Of a stretch of 64,000 bases of DNA, positions 8,805 through 15,213 are shown piece after piece. The DNA is taken from the NCBI RefSeq assembly GCF_900188095.1, contig NZ_FZOT01000016.1, positions 1 through 64,000 on the forward strand, written 5' to 3'. The DNA comes from Noviherbaspirillum humi (GTDB taxonomy: Bacteria; Pseudomonadota; Gammaproteobacteria; Burkholderiales; Burkholderiaceae_D). The notes beneath the pieces are model-generated. The model did not search any database. It saw only the letters and a program-made list of their open reading frames with translations, and had not been told where the DNA came from. The translations under genes were made by a program, and so were the position numbers. How positions within the stretch are numbered: the first letter of the stretch is position 1; every line of letters starts with the position of its first letter.

Positions 8805-9102
8805 GATGGGAGTCCTATCGAAGGTGATGAGCGGAACGGACACGGTCAAGGGGACTGCCGCTGCCGTGCCGAAAACGGGCGCAAGCTTATCAAGTTTCCC
8901 CGTGATCTTGTTAGATTGAGTCGCAATATCGATAAACCTGCCGTCCTTGCCGCTGGAGCGGCGGCTCCGGCACCCGTGCGGCGCGGCGAAGAATTTCTCC
9001 GCAAAACTGCCTGGCACCAATTTAATTTCCGTTTCCGCTTGCCGCATGGGTCGGTATCAGTTATGATTCGCGCCTCTCGCAAACAGCAATGCGCGGTGTT
9101 CT

Positions 9103-9189
9103 GCCCAGGTGGCGGAATTGGTAGACGCACTAGGTTCAGGTCCTAGCGGTGGCAACACTGTGGAGGTTCGAGTCCTCTCCTGGGCACCA
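9103..9189 (+). tRNA. tRNA-Leu (anticodon CAG)
   Basis: The gene is 87 bases including the encoded CCA. The acceptor arms GCCCAGG and CCTGGGC pair, the anticodon stem is CTAGG/CCTAG, and the loop TTCAGGT places the CAG anticodon at 9137-9139. A long variable arm and the T-loop GGTTCGAGTCC are present. It reads CTG leucine codons. A second tRNA-Leu lies 23 bases downstream. Confidence 0.97.
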
Positions 9190-9212
9190 CGACATTGCAA
9201 GCGACGACGCAA

Positions 9213-9297
9213 GCCCAGATGGCGGAATTGGTAGACGCGCAGCGTTGAGGTCGCTGTGCCGCGAGGCGTGGAGGTTCGAGTCCTCTTCTGGGCACCA
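9213..9297 (+). tRNA. tRNA-Leu (anticodon GAG)
   Basis: The gene is 85 bases with CCA encoded. GCCCAGA pairs with TCTGGGC, the anticodon stem is CAGCG/CGCTG, and the loop TTGAGGT gives GAG at 9247-9249. It reads CTC/CTT leucine codons and is probably co-transcribed with the upstream tRNA-Leu. Confidence 0.97.
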
Positions 9298-9304
9298 GTC
9301 ATAC

Positions 9305-9333
9305 AAAAAAGGTCCGCGATCGCGGACCTTTTT
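9305..9333. terminator. Palindromic terminator after the tRNA pair
   Basis: GGTCCGCGATCGCGGACC (9311-9328) is a perfect self-complementary sequence, preceded by six A and followed by five T. It would end the tRNA transcript and could work in both directions. Confidence 0.85.
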
Positions 9334-9339
9334 CTATTT

Positions 9340-9470
9340 GTGCCCAGAAAGCGAAGCCCCTGCGGGCTTCGCGCGAGGACTCGAAAGGCCGGGCCTGCCA
9401 GCCCGGCCGGGGCCGCGGAACGTGGCCGAGCTCCTCTTCCGGGCACCCCAAGGTCCGCTGCGCGGACCTT
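9340..9470. repeat. Hairpin-rich tract with tRNA-Leu 3'-end remnants
   Basis: GTGCCCAGAA (9340-9349) and GAGGACTCGAA (9375-9385) match the reverse complement of the tRNA-Leu 3' end. They are split by a perfect 9-bp hairpin (9351-9359 with 9364-9372). Another stem (9387-9394 with 9401-9408) follows, then a degenerate sense-strand tRNA end (CTCCTCTTCCGGGCACC, 9431-9447), then AAGGTCCGC/GCGGACCTT (9450-9458 with 9462-9470), which reuses the arms of the tRNA terminator. The tract looks like a decayed duplication or small mobile repeat at a tRNA locus. Confidence 0.6.
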
Positions 9471-9615
9471 CAAGACAACGCCTTTTCGGCCTCCGCGCAT
9501 TACCACGCGCTCCGTAGGCAAAAGCCTCTTCAAAAACTGTACATCCATCCAGTATAATCCCACCAACCCTTCCCTCCGGACGGGACCGCTCGCCCATCCA
9601 CCCACAGCACACCCC

Positions 9616-10212
9616 ATGATGGACCAGTACACGCCAGATCTTTTCGCCGACCTGGAGCAGCAGGATGCCCAGGCCGCCGAGGAAGCGACACATACCGAGG
9701 AAAGCCAAGCCATGCAGGAAGACCAAGCGACGACGGAAGTTCATGAAGACGAAGCCAATCCGCGCATACAGGAAGACCGCCTCTGGCATGACGACGGCTG
9801 GACCGCGCGCGTGATCAAGAACGAAGACGATGAGGGTTGGGCGGTGGCGATGATCAAGGATGGCGAAGCGGAGCCGGCGCTGGTCGGTCCCTGGACCATG
9901 GGCCGGGACAAGAAGAACCCGAAGCCGCTGGACGCGGCGGCATTCTCCACCCTGGTGAAGACCGCCAGCGAGGTGCTGCGCCGCCACGAGCAGCAACTGC
10001 ACGCCAGCCTGCACAAGAGCATCAACATCTCGCACGGCGATGATTACCTGACGGTCAACCTCGACATCGTGCCGGACGAGGACGATCCCTACGCCCTGCT
10101 CACGGCGCTCGACGGCAACGGCGAGCAGATAGCACAGATGCGCGTCGCGCCGAATTTCAAGCTGACGCGCCAGAGCGCCATCACCTGGGCGGAAGGCGGT
10201 TTCCGGCGCTGA
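9616..10212 (+). CDS. Conserved hypothetical acidic protein
   Basis: The 198-residue protein begins at ATG 9616 (or ATG 9619) in a frame that is open farther upstream through the tRNA region. The first 60 residues are rich in Glu, Asp and Gln and probably disordered. The remainder (LWHDDGWTARVIKNEDDEGWAV onward, ending TRQSAITWAEGGFRR) looks like a compact beta-rich domain. I do not recognise a family. It is probably a cytoplasmic protein of narrow distribution. Confidence 0.7.
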   Translation: MMDQYTPDLFADLEQQDAQAAEEATHTEESQAMQEDQATTEVHEDEANPRIQEDRLWHDDGWTARVIKNEDDEGWAVAMIKDGEAEPALVGPWTMGRDKKNPKPLDAAAFSTLVKTASEVLRRHEQQLHASLHKSINISHGDDYLTVNLDIVPDEDDPYALLTALDGNGEQIAQMRVAPNFKLTRQSAITWAEGGFRR

Positions 10213-10360
10213 ATTCCCTGCGCCGGCTGGCGCAGTCCACCCTCATGCCTGAATAGGTTCGCCGCACAGCCGGGCATGCGGCGGCCCCCGGCGTTCAATA
10301 AAGCCTCGGTGCTCCCGTTCGCACAACGGGATGCGGGCGGTCGCTTCGCCCATCATTTGC

Positions 10361-11134
10361 TCAAGCAGACGCCGGCGCCGTCATGCCCTTGAACAGCAGG
10401 GTGATCGCCACCGCGCTCAGGAACAGCAGCAGGCTGCGGCGGAACCATTCCTCGCTCAGGCGGCCGCGCAGCCATTTGCCGATGCTCAGGCCGAGCGCCA
10501 TCGGAATCAGGCTGGCCAGCGACCAGCCGATCTCGCCTGCACCGAGCCGCCCGTACAACGCCATCGAGCCGTACAGCGGAATGGCGCTGCAAAGGTAGAT
10601 GGCGCTGACCACCGCCACGAATTCTTCCCGCTGCAGGCGCAGCGCCGTCAGGTAGCTGATGATGATCGGGCCGGTCAGCGACGAGATGCCGCCGAGGATG
10701 CCGGAGATGCCGCCAACGAAGAAGCTTGCCACCCGTTCCCAGCGCGGCGCGACGTCGAAGCGCGGCTTCAAGGCCATCAGCGCCACCGCCAGCAGCACCG
10801 CGCCAGCCAGCATGGCGTTGAGGGTGGCGACCGGCATGGCCAGCGTCATCGGCACGGTGATCAAGGTGGCGGTCGCCAGCGCCAGCATCAGCGGCGCGAA
10901 GCGGCGCAAACTGGCAAGCGAAACGCCGCTGTCATAGGCCTGCCAAAGGTTGGAAGCGAGCACCGGTATGGACACCAGGCTGATCGCAATAGGGCTTGGC
11001 ATCACCAGCGACAGCAGCGGCACGGTGACCAGTGGCAGGCCGACGCCAAGCGTGCCCTTGACGATGCCGCCCGCCAGAAAGGCAGCGATGAAAGCGCTCA
11101 GCAGCGCGAATGATACCGAGTCGAGAGTTGCCAT
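10361..11134 (-). CDS. TauE/SafE-family anion exporter
   Basis: The 257-residue membrane protein has about eight hydrophobic segments and the two-repeat TauE/SafE pattern: FIAAFLAGGIVKGTLGVGLPLVTVPLL in the first half and FFVGGISGILGGISSLTGPIIISYL in the second. Members are predicted exporters of sulfite, organosulfonates or other small anions. ATG 11134 is preferred; a TTG at 11188 would add 18 residues. It lies about 100 bases downstream of the dihydroxyphthalate decarboxylase-like gene on the same strand and probably shares its promoter. Confidence 0.85.
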   Translation of the reverse strand: MATLDSVSFALLSAFIAAFLAGGIVKGTLGVGLPLVTVPLLSLVMPSPIAISLVSIPVLASNLWQAYDSGVSLASLRRFAPLMLALATATLITVPMTLAMPVATLNAMLAGAVLLAVALMALKPRFDVAPRWERVASFFVGGISGILGGISSLTGPIIISYLTALRLQREEFVAVVSAIYLCSAIPLYGSMALYGRLGAGEIGWSLASLIPMALGLSIGKWLRGRLSEEWFRRSLLLFLSAVAITLLFKGMTAPASA

Positions 11135-11236
11135 TGATGTCCGTCCGCCTTCTTTGAAATAGCCGCCGGCTGGCTCCGGCGCAGTCAAAAGGCGGCATCT
11201 AGATTCCTTCCCGGCCAGGCCGGGAAGATTTCACGC

Positions 11237-12226
11237 TCAAATCTTGAATGATTCGTAGGTAGCGGGATGGAACAGCTCCTCCACGTTCATCAGCCGCGCC
11301 GACAAGCCCTGCGAATGATGATGGCGCACGAAGGTTTCCAGGGTCTTGCGGTTGGCCGCCACGCCGTAGGACCAGAAGTCGCTGCCCATGGTCTCGCGCG
11401 CGGCCTTGAGCTGCTCCTCGACGAAGGGCAGGGTCACCTTGGTGGCGGACGTGTCGCTCAGCTTCTCCAGCGCGGCCGCCTTGGACTGCTCGAAGGCCTT
11501 CAGCACCGCGCCCGGCAGCCACGGATGCTGGGCCGCCAATTCCTTGCGCACGCCGACCACATGCATGATGGGGAACACGCCGGTGCGCTTGTAGTAATCC
11601 TTCGCCACCGCCGTCGGGTCGTCGAACAGCCAGCCGACATTCGGATTCTTCGCCGCGGCGCCGCCCGGCGGGCGCGGGGCGATGAAGCCGTCGATGTCGC
11701 CGCGGTCGAGCATGGCGGAAATCGTGTCGCCTTCCGGCGCGCTTTCCAGGCGCACGTCGGCCGGCAGCTGCAGCTTGATCTTTTCCGGACGGCCCGGCTC
11801 GTCGATGCCGCCGCGCACCCAGGTCACGTCTTCCGGCCGCACGCCGTAATCGTCCTGCAGGATGGACCGGGCCCAGACGATGGCGGTGAGCTGATACTCC
11901 GGCACGCCGATGCGGCAGCCCTTGAGGTCTTCCGGCCGCTTGATGCGATCCTTGCGCACGTAAATCGAGGTGTGGCGGAAGGCGCGCGAGAGAAAGACCG
12001 GCACCGCGATGTAGGGGCTCTCGCCCTTCGAGTGCTTGACGAGGTAGCTGGAGAAAGACATCTCGCTGATGTCGAACTCGACGTTGCGGAAGGCGCGGAA
12101 GAAGATCTCTTCCGGCGAGGCGGTCATGTAGACCGGATCGACGCCGTCGATCTGCACGCTGCCGTCGAGCAGCGCGCGCGTGCGGTCGTAGTCGCCCATG
12201 GCGACCGAAAGCTGAAGCTTGGCCAT
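11237..12226 (-). CDS. 4,5-dihydroxyphthalate decarboxylase-like / ABC receptor-like protein
   Basis: The 329-residue protein has a periplasmic-binding-protein fold but no signal peptide. Its opening (MAKLQLSVAMGDYDRTRALLDGSV) and phrases FRAFRNVEFDISEMSFSSYL, FRHTSIYVRKD and FPIMHVVGVRKEL match the Pht5-type 4,5-dihydroxyphthalate decarboxylase family, often annotated as an ABC substrate-binding protein. The substrate is probably an aromatic acid, but members vary. The start ATG 12226 follows a strong GAGGAGACA site. The gene lies directly behind the promoter and operator at 12328-12377. Confidence 0.8.
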   Translation of the reverse strand: MAKLQLSVAMGDYDRTRALLDGSVQIDGVDPVYMTASPEEIFFRAFRNVEFDISEMSFSSYLVKHSKGESPYIAVPVFLSRAFRHTSIYVRKDRIKRPEDLKGCRIGVPEYQLTAIVWARSILQDDYGVRPEDVTWVRGGIDEPGRPEKIKLQLPADVRLESAPEGDTISAMLDRGDIDGFIAPRPPGGAAAKNPNVGWLFDDPTAVAKDYYKRTGVFPIMHVVGVRKELAAQHPWLPGAVLKAFEQSKAAALEKLSDTSATKVTLPFVEEQLKAARETMGSDFWSYGVAANRKTLETFVRHHHSQGLSARLMNVEELFHPATYESFKI

Positions 12227-12327
12227 TGCTTGTCTCCTCTTGATTTATTGACGTCTTGGCTCGCGCATCCTGTATCGGAACAGGATGCGGGCGGCCGGGC
12301 GTCCCGCATGGCGACGGGCGCCGGCAA

Positions 12328-12349
12328 TTTGCTTAGGTACCTAAACAAA
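12328..12349. promoter_or_regulatory. MarR-type operator palindrome
   Basis: The centre TTAGGTACCTAA (12333-12344) is a perfect 12-bp palindrome. Flanking TTTG (12328-12331) and CAAA (12346-12349) extend it to 22 bp with one mismatched pair. TTAG-N4-CTAA sites are typical of MarR-family repressors. It covers the predicted transcription start of the downstream leftward operon, so binding would repress. Confidence 0.65.
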
Positions 12350-12377
12350 TTATACGGGCCGCGTCCCGGCTTGTCCA
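12349..12377 (-). promoter_or_regulatory. Sigma-70 promoter of the decarboxylase-like/TauE operon
   Basis: Read leftward, TGGACA (12377-12372) is followed by a 17-base spacer and a perfect TATAAT (12354-12349). The start point would fall at about 12342, inside the palindromic operator. Confidence 0.75.
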
Positions 12378-12471
12378 ATTCCCGCCTTCGGCGCGCAAGG
12401 GCCGGCATGCCGTCAGGCCAAGGCCGGAGGCCATGGCACTCGGCTGAAACAGCGAAGGTTGGATCTCAGTG

Positions 12472-12696
12472 TCAGTGCCGCCGCACCCGTCGCATATGGC
12501 CCTTGCAGCCCCGGGCGGTGTTACTGTGCACCGTGCCGTCGGGACAGCGGCGCAATGGCGGCTTGACGTTGATATGGCCCGGCCGGTGCCGGACCTCGAC
12601 CAAGGAAGATGACGTTGAACCGGCAGACCAGGCTTGTGCCTGTGCGGCGGGAGCAAGGCAGAGCAGCACGACGGCTGCGGCTAGGAGACGACGCAT
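12472..12696 (-). CDS. Small exported protein
   Basis: The 74-residue product starts at ATG 12696 after GGAGGAC (an in-frame ATG at 12708 is less well placed). It has a Sec signal peptide RRLLAAAVVLLCLAPAAQAQA. The mature part of about 50 residues is basic, with RHRPGHINVKPPLRRCPDGTVH and two cysteines that could form a disulfide. The PDGT..N.A.GC pattern recalls short Cys-containing exported proteins of unknown role. Confidence 0.65.
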   Translation of the reverse strand: MRRLLAAAVVLLCLAPAAQAQAWSAGSTSSSLVEVRHRPGHINVKPPLRRCPDGTVHSNTARGCKGHMRRVRRH

Positions 12697-12778
12697 GATG
12701 TCCTCCATGAAGCCATTGAGGTTGTCTTCATTGGAGCGGAGGACCGGGCCTTTTGTTCAGCCGGCCTGCCCGGCCGCC

Positions 12779-13024
12779 TCAGCCCTGCGCCGGTTTGGCA
12801 GCGCCATCCTTGCGCCAGCCGCGGCTGACCATGCAGCTCTTGTAGTGGTCGACCATCTTCGGCAGGTTGGCGCCATACGCGGCGAATGCCATCTCGCGGC
12901 AATTGGTGGCATCCGCCCTCAGTTCTTCCTTGGCGGCGCCTTCCTTTTGCCAGGCATAGATGCCGGGCGTGCCGCAGCCGGCGAGCAGAAAAAGGGAAAC
13001 CGGGAGCATCAGGTATCGCGTCAT
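12779..13024 (-). CDS. Small lipoprotein
   Basis: The 81-residue protein begins MTRYLMLPVSLFLLAGCG, with a clean lipobox LAGC. The mature part is about 65 residues (REMAFAAYGANLPKMVDHYKSCMVSRGWRK). The C..CM..RGW signature is common in small outer-membrane-anchored proteins of Burkholderiales. A GGATG stretch precedes the start. The function is unknown. Confidence 0.7.
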   Translation of the reverse strand: MTRYLMLPVSLFLLAGCGTPGIYAWQKEGAAKEELRADATNCREMAFAAYGANLPKMVDHYKSCMVSRGWRKDGAAKPAQG

Positions 13025-13147
13025 GTATTCACATCCAATCTGGGACCGGAAAGCCGGCATTCGATGCCGACCGCTGGACTCAGTATAGGTATGGATTCCA
13101 TGCATATGTTGATGCTGGTTAAGCGTTTGAAGCACCGCGCCTTGCGC

Positions 13148-13426
13148 TCAGCCCTGCGTTTTCACGCTCCTTCGGCTGGGCAGGAATTCATAGTGGATGA
13201 GATAGGCCTTGCGGTCGTAGATGGCGGCGGTGCTGCGCTCCGTTCCCTCGGGCGAATGCGCGACGCTGACTTCCAGGCAGTCCGGCATCCCGGGCGGCAG
13301 CCGCTTGAAGGTACGGCAGTAATCGCGCCGGGCAAGCTGGGGCGCCGGCATCACCCATTCGGTGGCGGGCCGCCCATCCGGACGAAGATCGGGCAGGAAG
13401 CGCTGTGCGGGAAAGAGGGAATGCAT
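13148..13426 (-). CDS. Hypothetical protein
   Basis: A 92-residue frame begins MHSLFPAQRFLPDLRPDG, with a Pro/Arg-rich first half and a more structured end (TAAIYDRKAYLIHYEFLPS). There is no signal peptide, membrane segment or recognised motif, and the ribosome binding site is weak. The hydrophobic/basic alternation near the C terminus makes coding likely, but the start is uncertain. Confidence 0.45.
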   Translation of the reverse strand: MHSLFPAQRFLPDLRPDGRPATEWVMPAPQLARRDYCRTFKRLPPGMPDCLEVSVAHSPEGTERSTAAIYDRKAYLIHYEFLPSRRSVKTQG

Positions 13427-13622
13427 CGTGGATGTGGCAGCGACTCGAACAGGTTAGGCTGTGCCGCCGCGCTTTGGTTCGCCCGCAAGCCTGTCGCGCC
13501 CGCGGTTGGTATCGCGGCGAAGTACCGGCGGTGGGCAATACGGCCACCTCGCCGGAAGGCGTCGACCGTGCGCCGGCACCCCGGCATGCTGGAAGCTCCT
13601 TCATCCGACACGGAGTTTCAGC

Positions 13623-14471
13623 ATGGACCCTTTCCATCCCGCCCGGCGGCCGCTGGCCTGGCTGCCGTCGCTCCTCCTCGCGAGCGTTATCCTGGCGATG
13701 CTGGCGCATGGGCCGATTTCACAATGGCCGGATTATCATCGCTTCGCCGACGTCTCCCGGTTCCTCGGTATGCCGCATGCCGCCGATGTGCTGTCGAATG
13801 CCGGGTTCGCCCTGATCGCTCTATGGGGCTGGCGCCGGCTCTCGCCGCGCCGCCGCGAAGCCGAGCTTGCGCCAGCCTGGCCGGGGTATCGGCTTTTCCT
13901 TGCCGCCCTGCTGCTGACCGCCTGCGGCTCGGCCTTCTATCATCTCGCGCCCGACAATAGCCGGCTGGTGTGGGACAGACTGCCGATCGCGCTGGCCTGT
14001 GCCGGGCTGCTGGCCGCGGTCCGGGCCGAATGCGTGCCGGGCGCGGATGCCGGCCGCGATTGCCTCTGGCTGTCGCTCGCGGCGGCAGCCAGCGTCGGCT
14101 GGTGGCAGGTGACCGAAGGCTTTGGCGCCGGCGATCTCCGGCCCTATCTGCTGCTGCAGGCGGCGCCGATGCTGCTGATTTCTCTCTGGCAGGGAATCTA
14201 CCGGGCGCCGCGCGGCGATAGATGGCTCGCCGGCGCCGCCCTGCTGCTCTATGCCCTGGCCAAGCTGACGGAAATGCATGACCACGAACTGCTGCAGGCG
14301 ACCGGCATGGTGAGCGGACATACGCTGAAGCACCTGTTCGCTTCGGCGGCCGCCGCCGTCCTGGTGTACCGGCCCCTGCGGGGTTTATCGAGAACGGCAG
14401 CGGAATCGACGCTCCCCTGTTCCGGAAGAGCTGATGCGGCGCACAACGACGGCGTCAAAACACTGCTCTGA
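13623..14471 (+). CDS. Ceramidase-family (alkaline phytoceramidase-like) membrane protein
   Basis: The 282-residue protein has about seven transmembrane helices. Family motifs are GSAFYHLAPDNSRLVWDRLPIAL in the middle and KLTEMHDHELLQATGMVSGHTLKHLFAS near the end, supplying the His and Asp residues that bind zinc in CREST-type ceramidases. ATG 13623 follows CACGGAG. Bacterial members are intramembrane hydrolases of uncertain substrate, so a lipid amidase role is inferred. The last 35 residues are polar and cytoplasmic. Confidence 0.82.
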   Translation: MDPFHPARRPLAWLPSLLLASVILAMLAHGPISQWPDYHRFADVSRFLGMPHAADVLSNAGFALIALWGWRRLSPRRREAELAPAWPGYRLFLAALLLTACGSAFYHLAPDNSRLVWDRLPIALACAGLLAAVRAECVPGADAGRDCLWLSLAAAASVGWWQVTEGFGAGDLRPYLLLQAAPMLLISLWQGIYRAPRGDRWLAGAALLLYALAKLTEMHDHELLQATGMVSGHTLKHLFASAAAAVLVYRPLRGLSRTAAESTLPCSGRADAAHNDGVKTLL

Positions 14472-14685
14472 GTAGGAAGTATCCGTTACCGGCGCGGGCG
14501 CGAAACCCATGCCGCAAGCGCACTGCGAGTGAATCGCCGTTCCGCATCAGCAGGCCGAGCCATACTGATTTCCGCGGCTTTTGTTGCGATTTCAAGGACT
14601 TACTTCCGGTCCGCTCGGTGCGCCGGCTGAAAACGTGGCTTTTTTGCGCTTTACAGAAAAATCATGACGTCAACGCAAAAACATA

Positions 14686-14714
14686 TTGCACGGAATGCTG
14701 CGATGCAGTATATT
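14686..14714 (+). promoter_or_regulatory. Sigma-70 promoter of the small-RNA candidate
   Basis: TTGCAC (14686-14691) is separated by 17 bases from TATATT (14709-14714). The spacer contains the small palindrome CTGCGATGCAG, which may be a regulator site. Confidence 0.65.
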
Positions 14715-14719
14715 AAGAA

Positions 14720-14783
14720 CTGTCTCCTCCAATCTCTTGAATTGGATTCAGCCCGCGAACCGAAAGGCCAGCGGGCTTTTTTT
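14720..14783 (+). ncRNA. Small regulatory RNA candidate with CU-rich seed
   Basis: The predicted transcript of about 64 bases starts with TGTCTCCTCC (14721-14730), complementary to Shine-Dalgarno sequences. Stem 1 is TCCAAT/ATTGGA (14728-14733 with 14741-14746). Stem 2 is AGCCCGC/GCGGGCT (14750-14756 with 14771-14777), followed by seven T. Promoter, length and terminator fit an Hfq-type trans-acting RNA. No reading frame over this interval looks real. The start point is estimated. Confidence 0.6.
14750..14783 (+). terminator. Rho-independent terminator of the small RNA
   Basis: A perfect 7-bp stem AGCCCGC/GCGGGCT with a 14-base loop is followed directly by a run of T at 14777-14783. Confidence 0.85.
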
Positions 14784-14813
14784 CGCCCATATTTTCTGCT
14801 GCCAGCATCCGCT

Positions 14814-15032
14814 TCATTTGCCGAAGGCCGGCAGCCGGCGTTCAGGCCGAAGCACCCGACGCAGCGTTTCAACCTCTTCGCGAAGGCTGGTCAGCACCAG
14901 CAGATCAGCCACTTGGCTGGCCTAGGCCACCTTATCGCTTTCTTCCAAACGCGCTCTCAGCATGGCGTTCTCGGCGCGAAGCCGCTCGATTTCCGCATCT
15001 GTCGGGATCAATTGGGGCTGGTCGTCGGACAT
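14814..15032 (-). pseudogene. Small coiled-coil ORF interrupted by an in-frame amber codon
   Basis: From ATG 15032, preceded by TGGAG, the frame encodes 36 residues beginning MSDDQPQLIPTDAEIERL with heptad-like Leu/Ala spacing. It then meets TAG at 14924-14922. The same frame continues without further stops for 35 residues (ADLLVLTSLREEVETLRRVL and onward) to TGA 14816-14814. Both halves have the same Glu/Arg/Leu coiled-coil character, so the amber codon looks like an interruption of a 72-codon gene. A functional 36-residue peptide or readthrough is possible. The family is not identified; IS3 OrfA-type coiled coils look similar, but no other IS part is present. Confidence 0.6.
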
Positions 15033-15213
15033 GGCGCATCTCCAGGGGTGAACACGCTGGCACGATGACATATTGCACAACCCGCCGGAACATGACTGAT
15101 TTCATGGAAGCCCGGATTTGCGGGCTCGCAGGACTTTTGCAACCGCGACGCCATCCCTGGAACCGGAAGTCGAGATTGTGATCTGTTAATCGATAGATCG
15201 GACTCGGCCCTCC

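Larger units (their letters stand above)
14472..14813. other. Intergenic stretch holding the small-RNA locus
   Basis: The 342 bases between the ceramidase-family gene and the coiled-coil ORF contain no convincing protein frame. The part from 14686 to 14783 carries a promoter, a two-hairpin transcript and a T-run terminator, annotated separately. Confidence 0.7.

Noticed and set aside
8742-9146. Frame ending in GGGIGRRTRFRS
   Set aside because: The ending is the translation of the tRNA-Leu gene, a well-known false protein tail.
11267-13960. Very long plus-strand open frame (897 codons) over the decarboxylase-like and small-protein genes
   Set aside because: Composition is Arg/His/Ala-rich antisense text typical of high-GC shadows, and it crosses several well-supported minus-strand genes.
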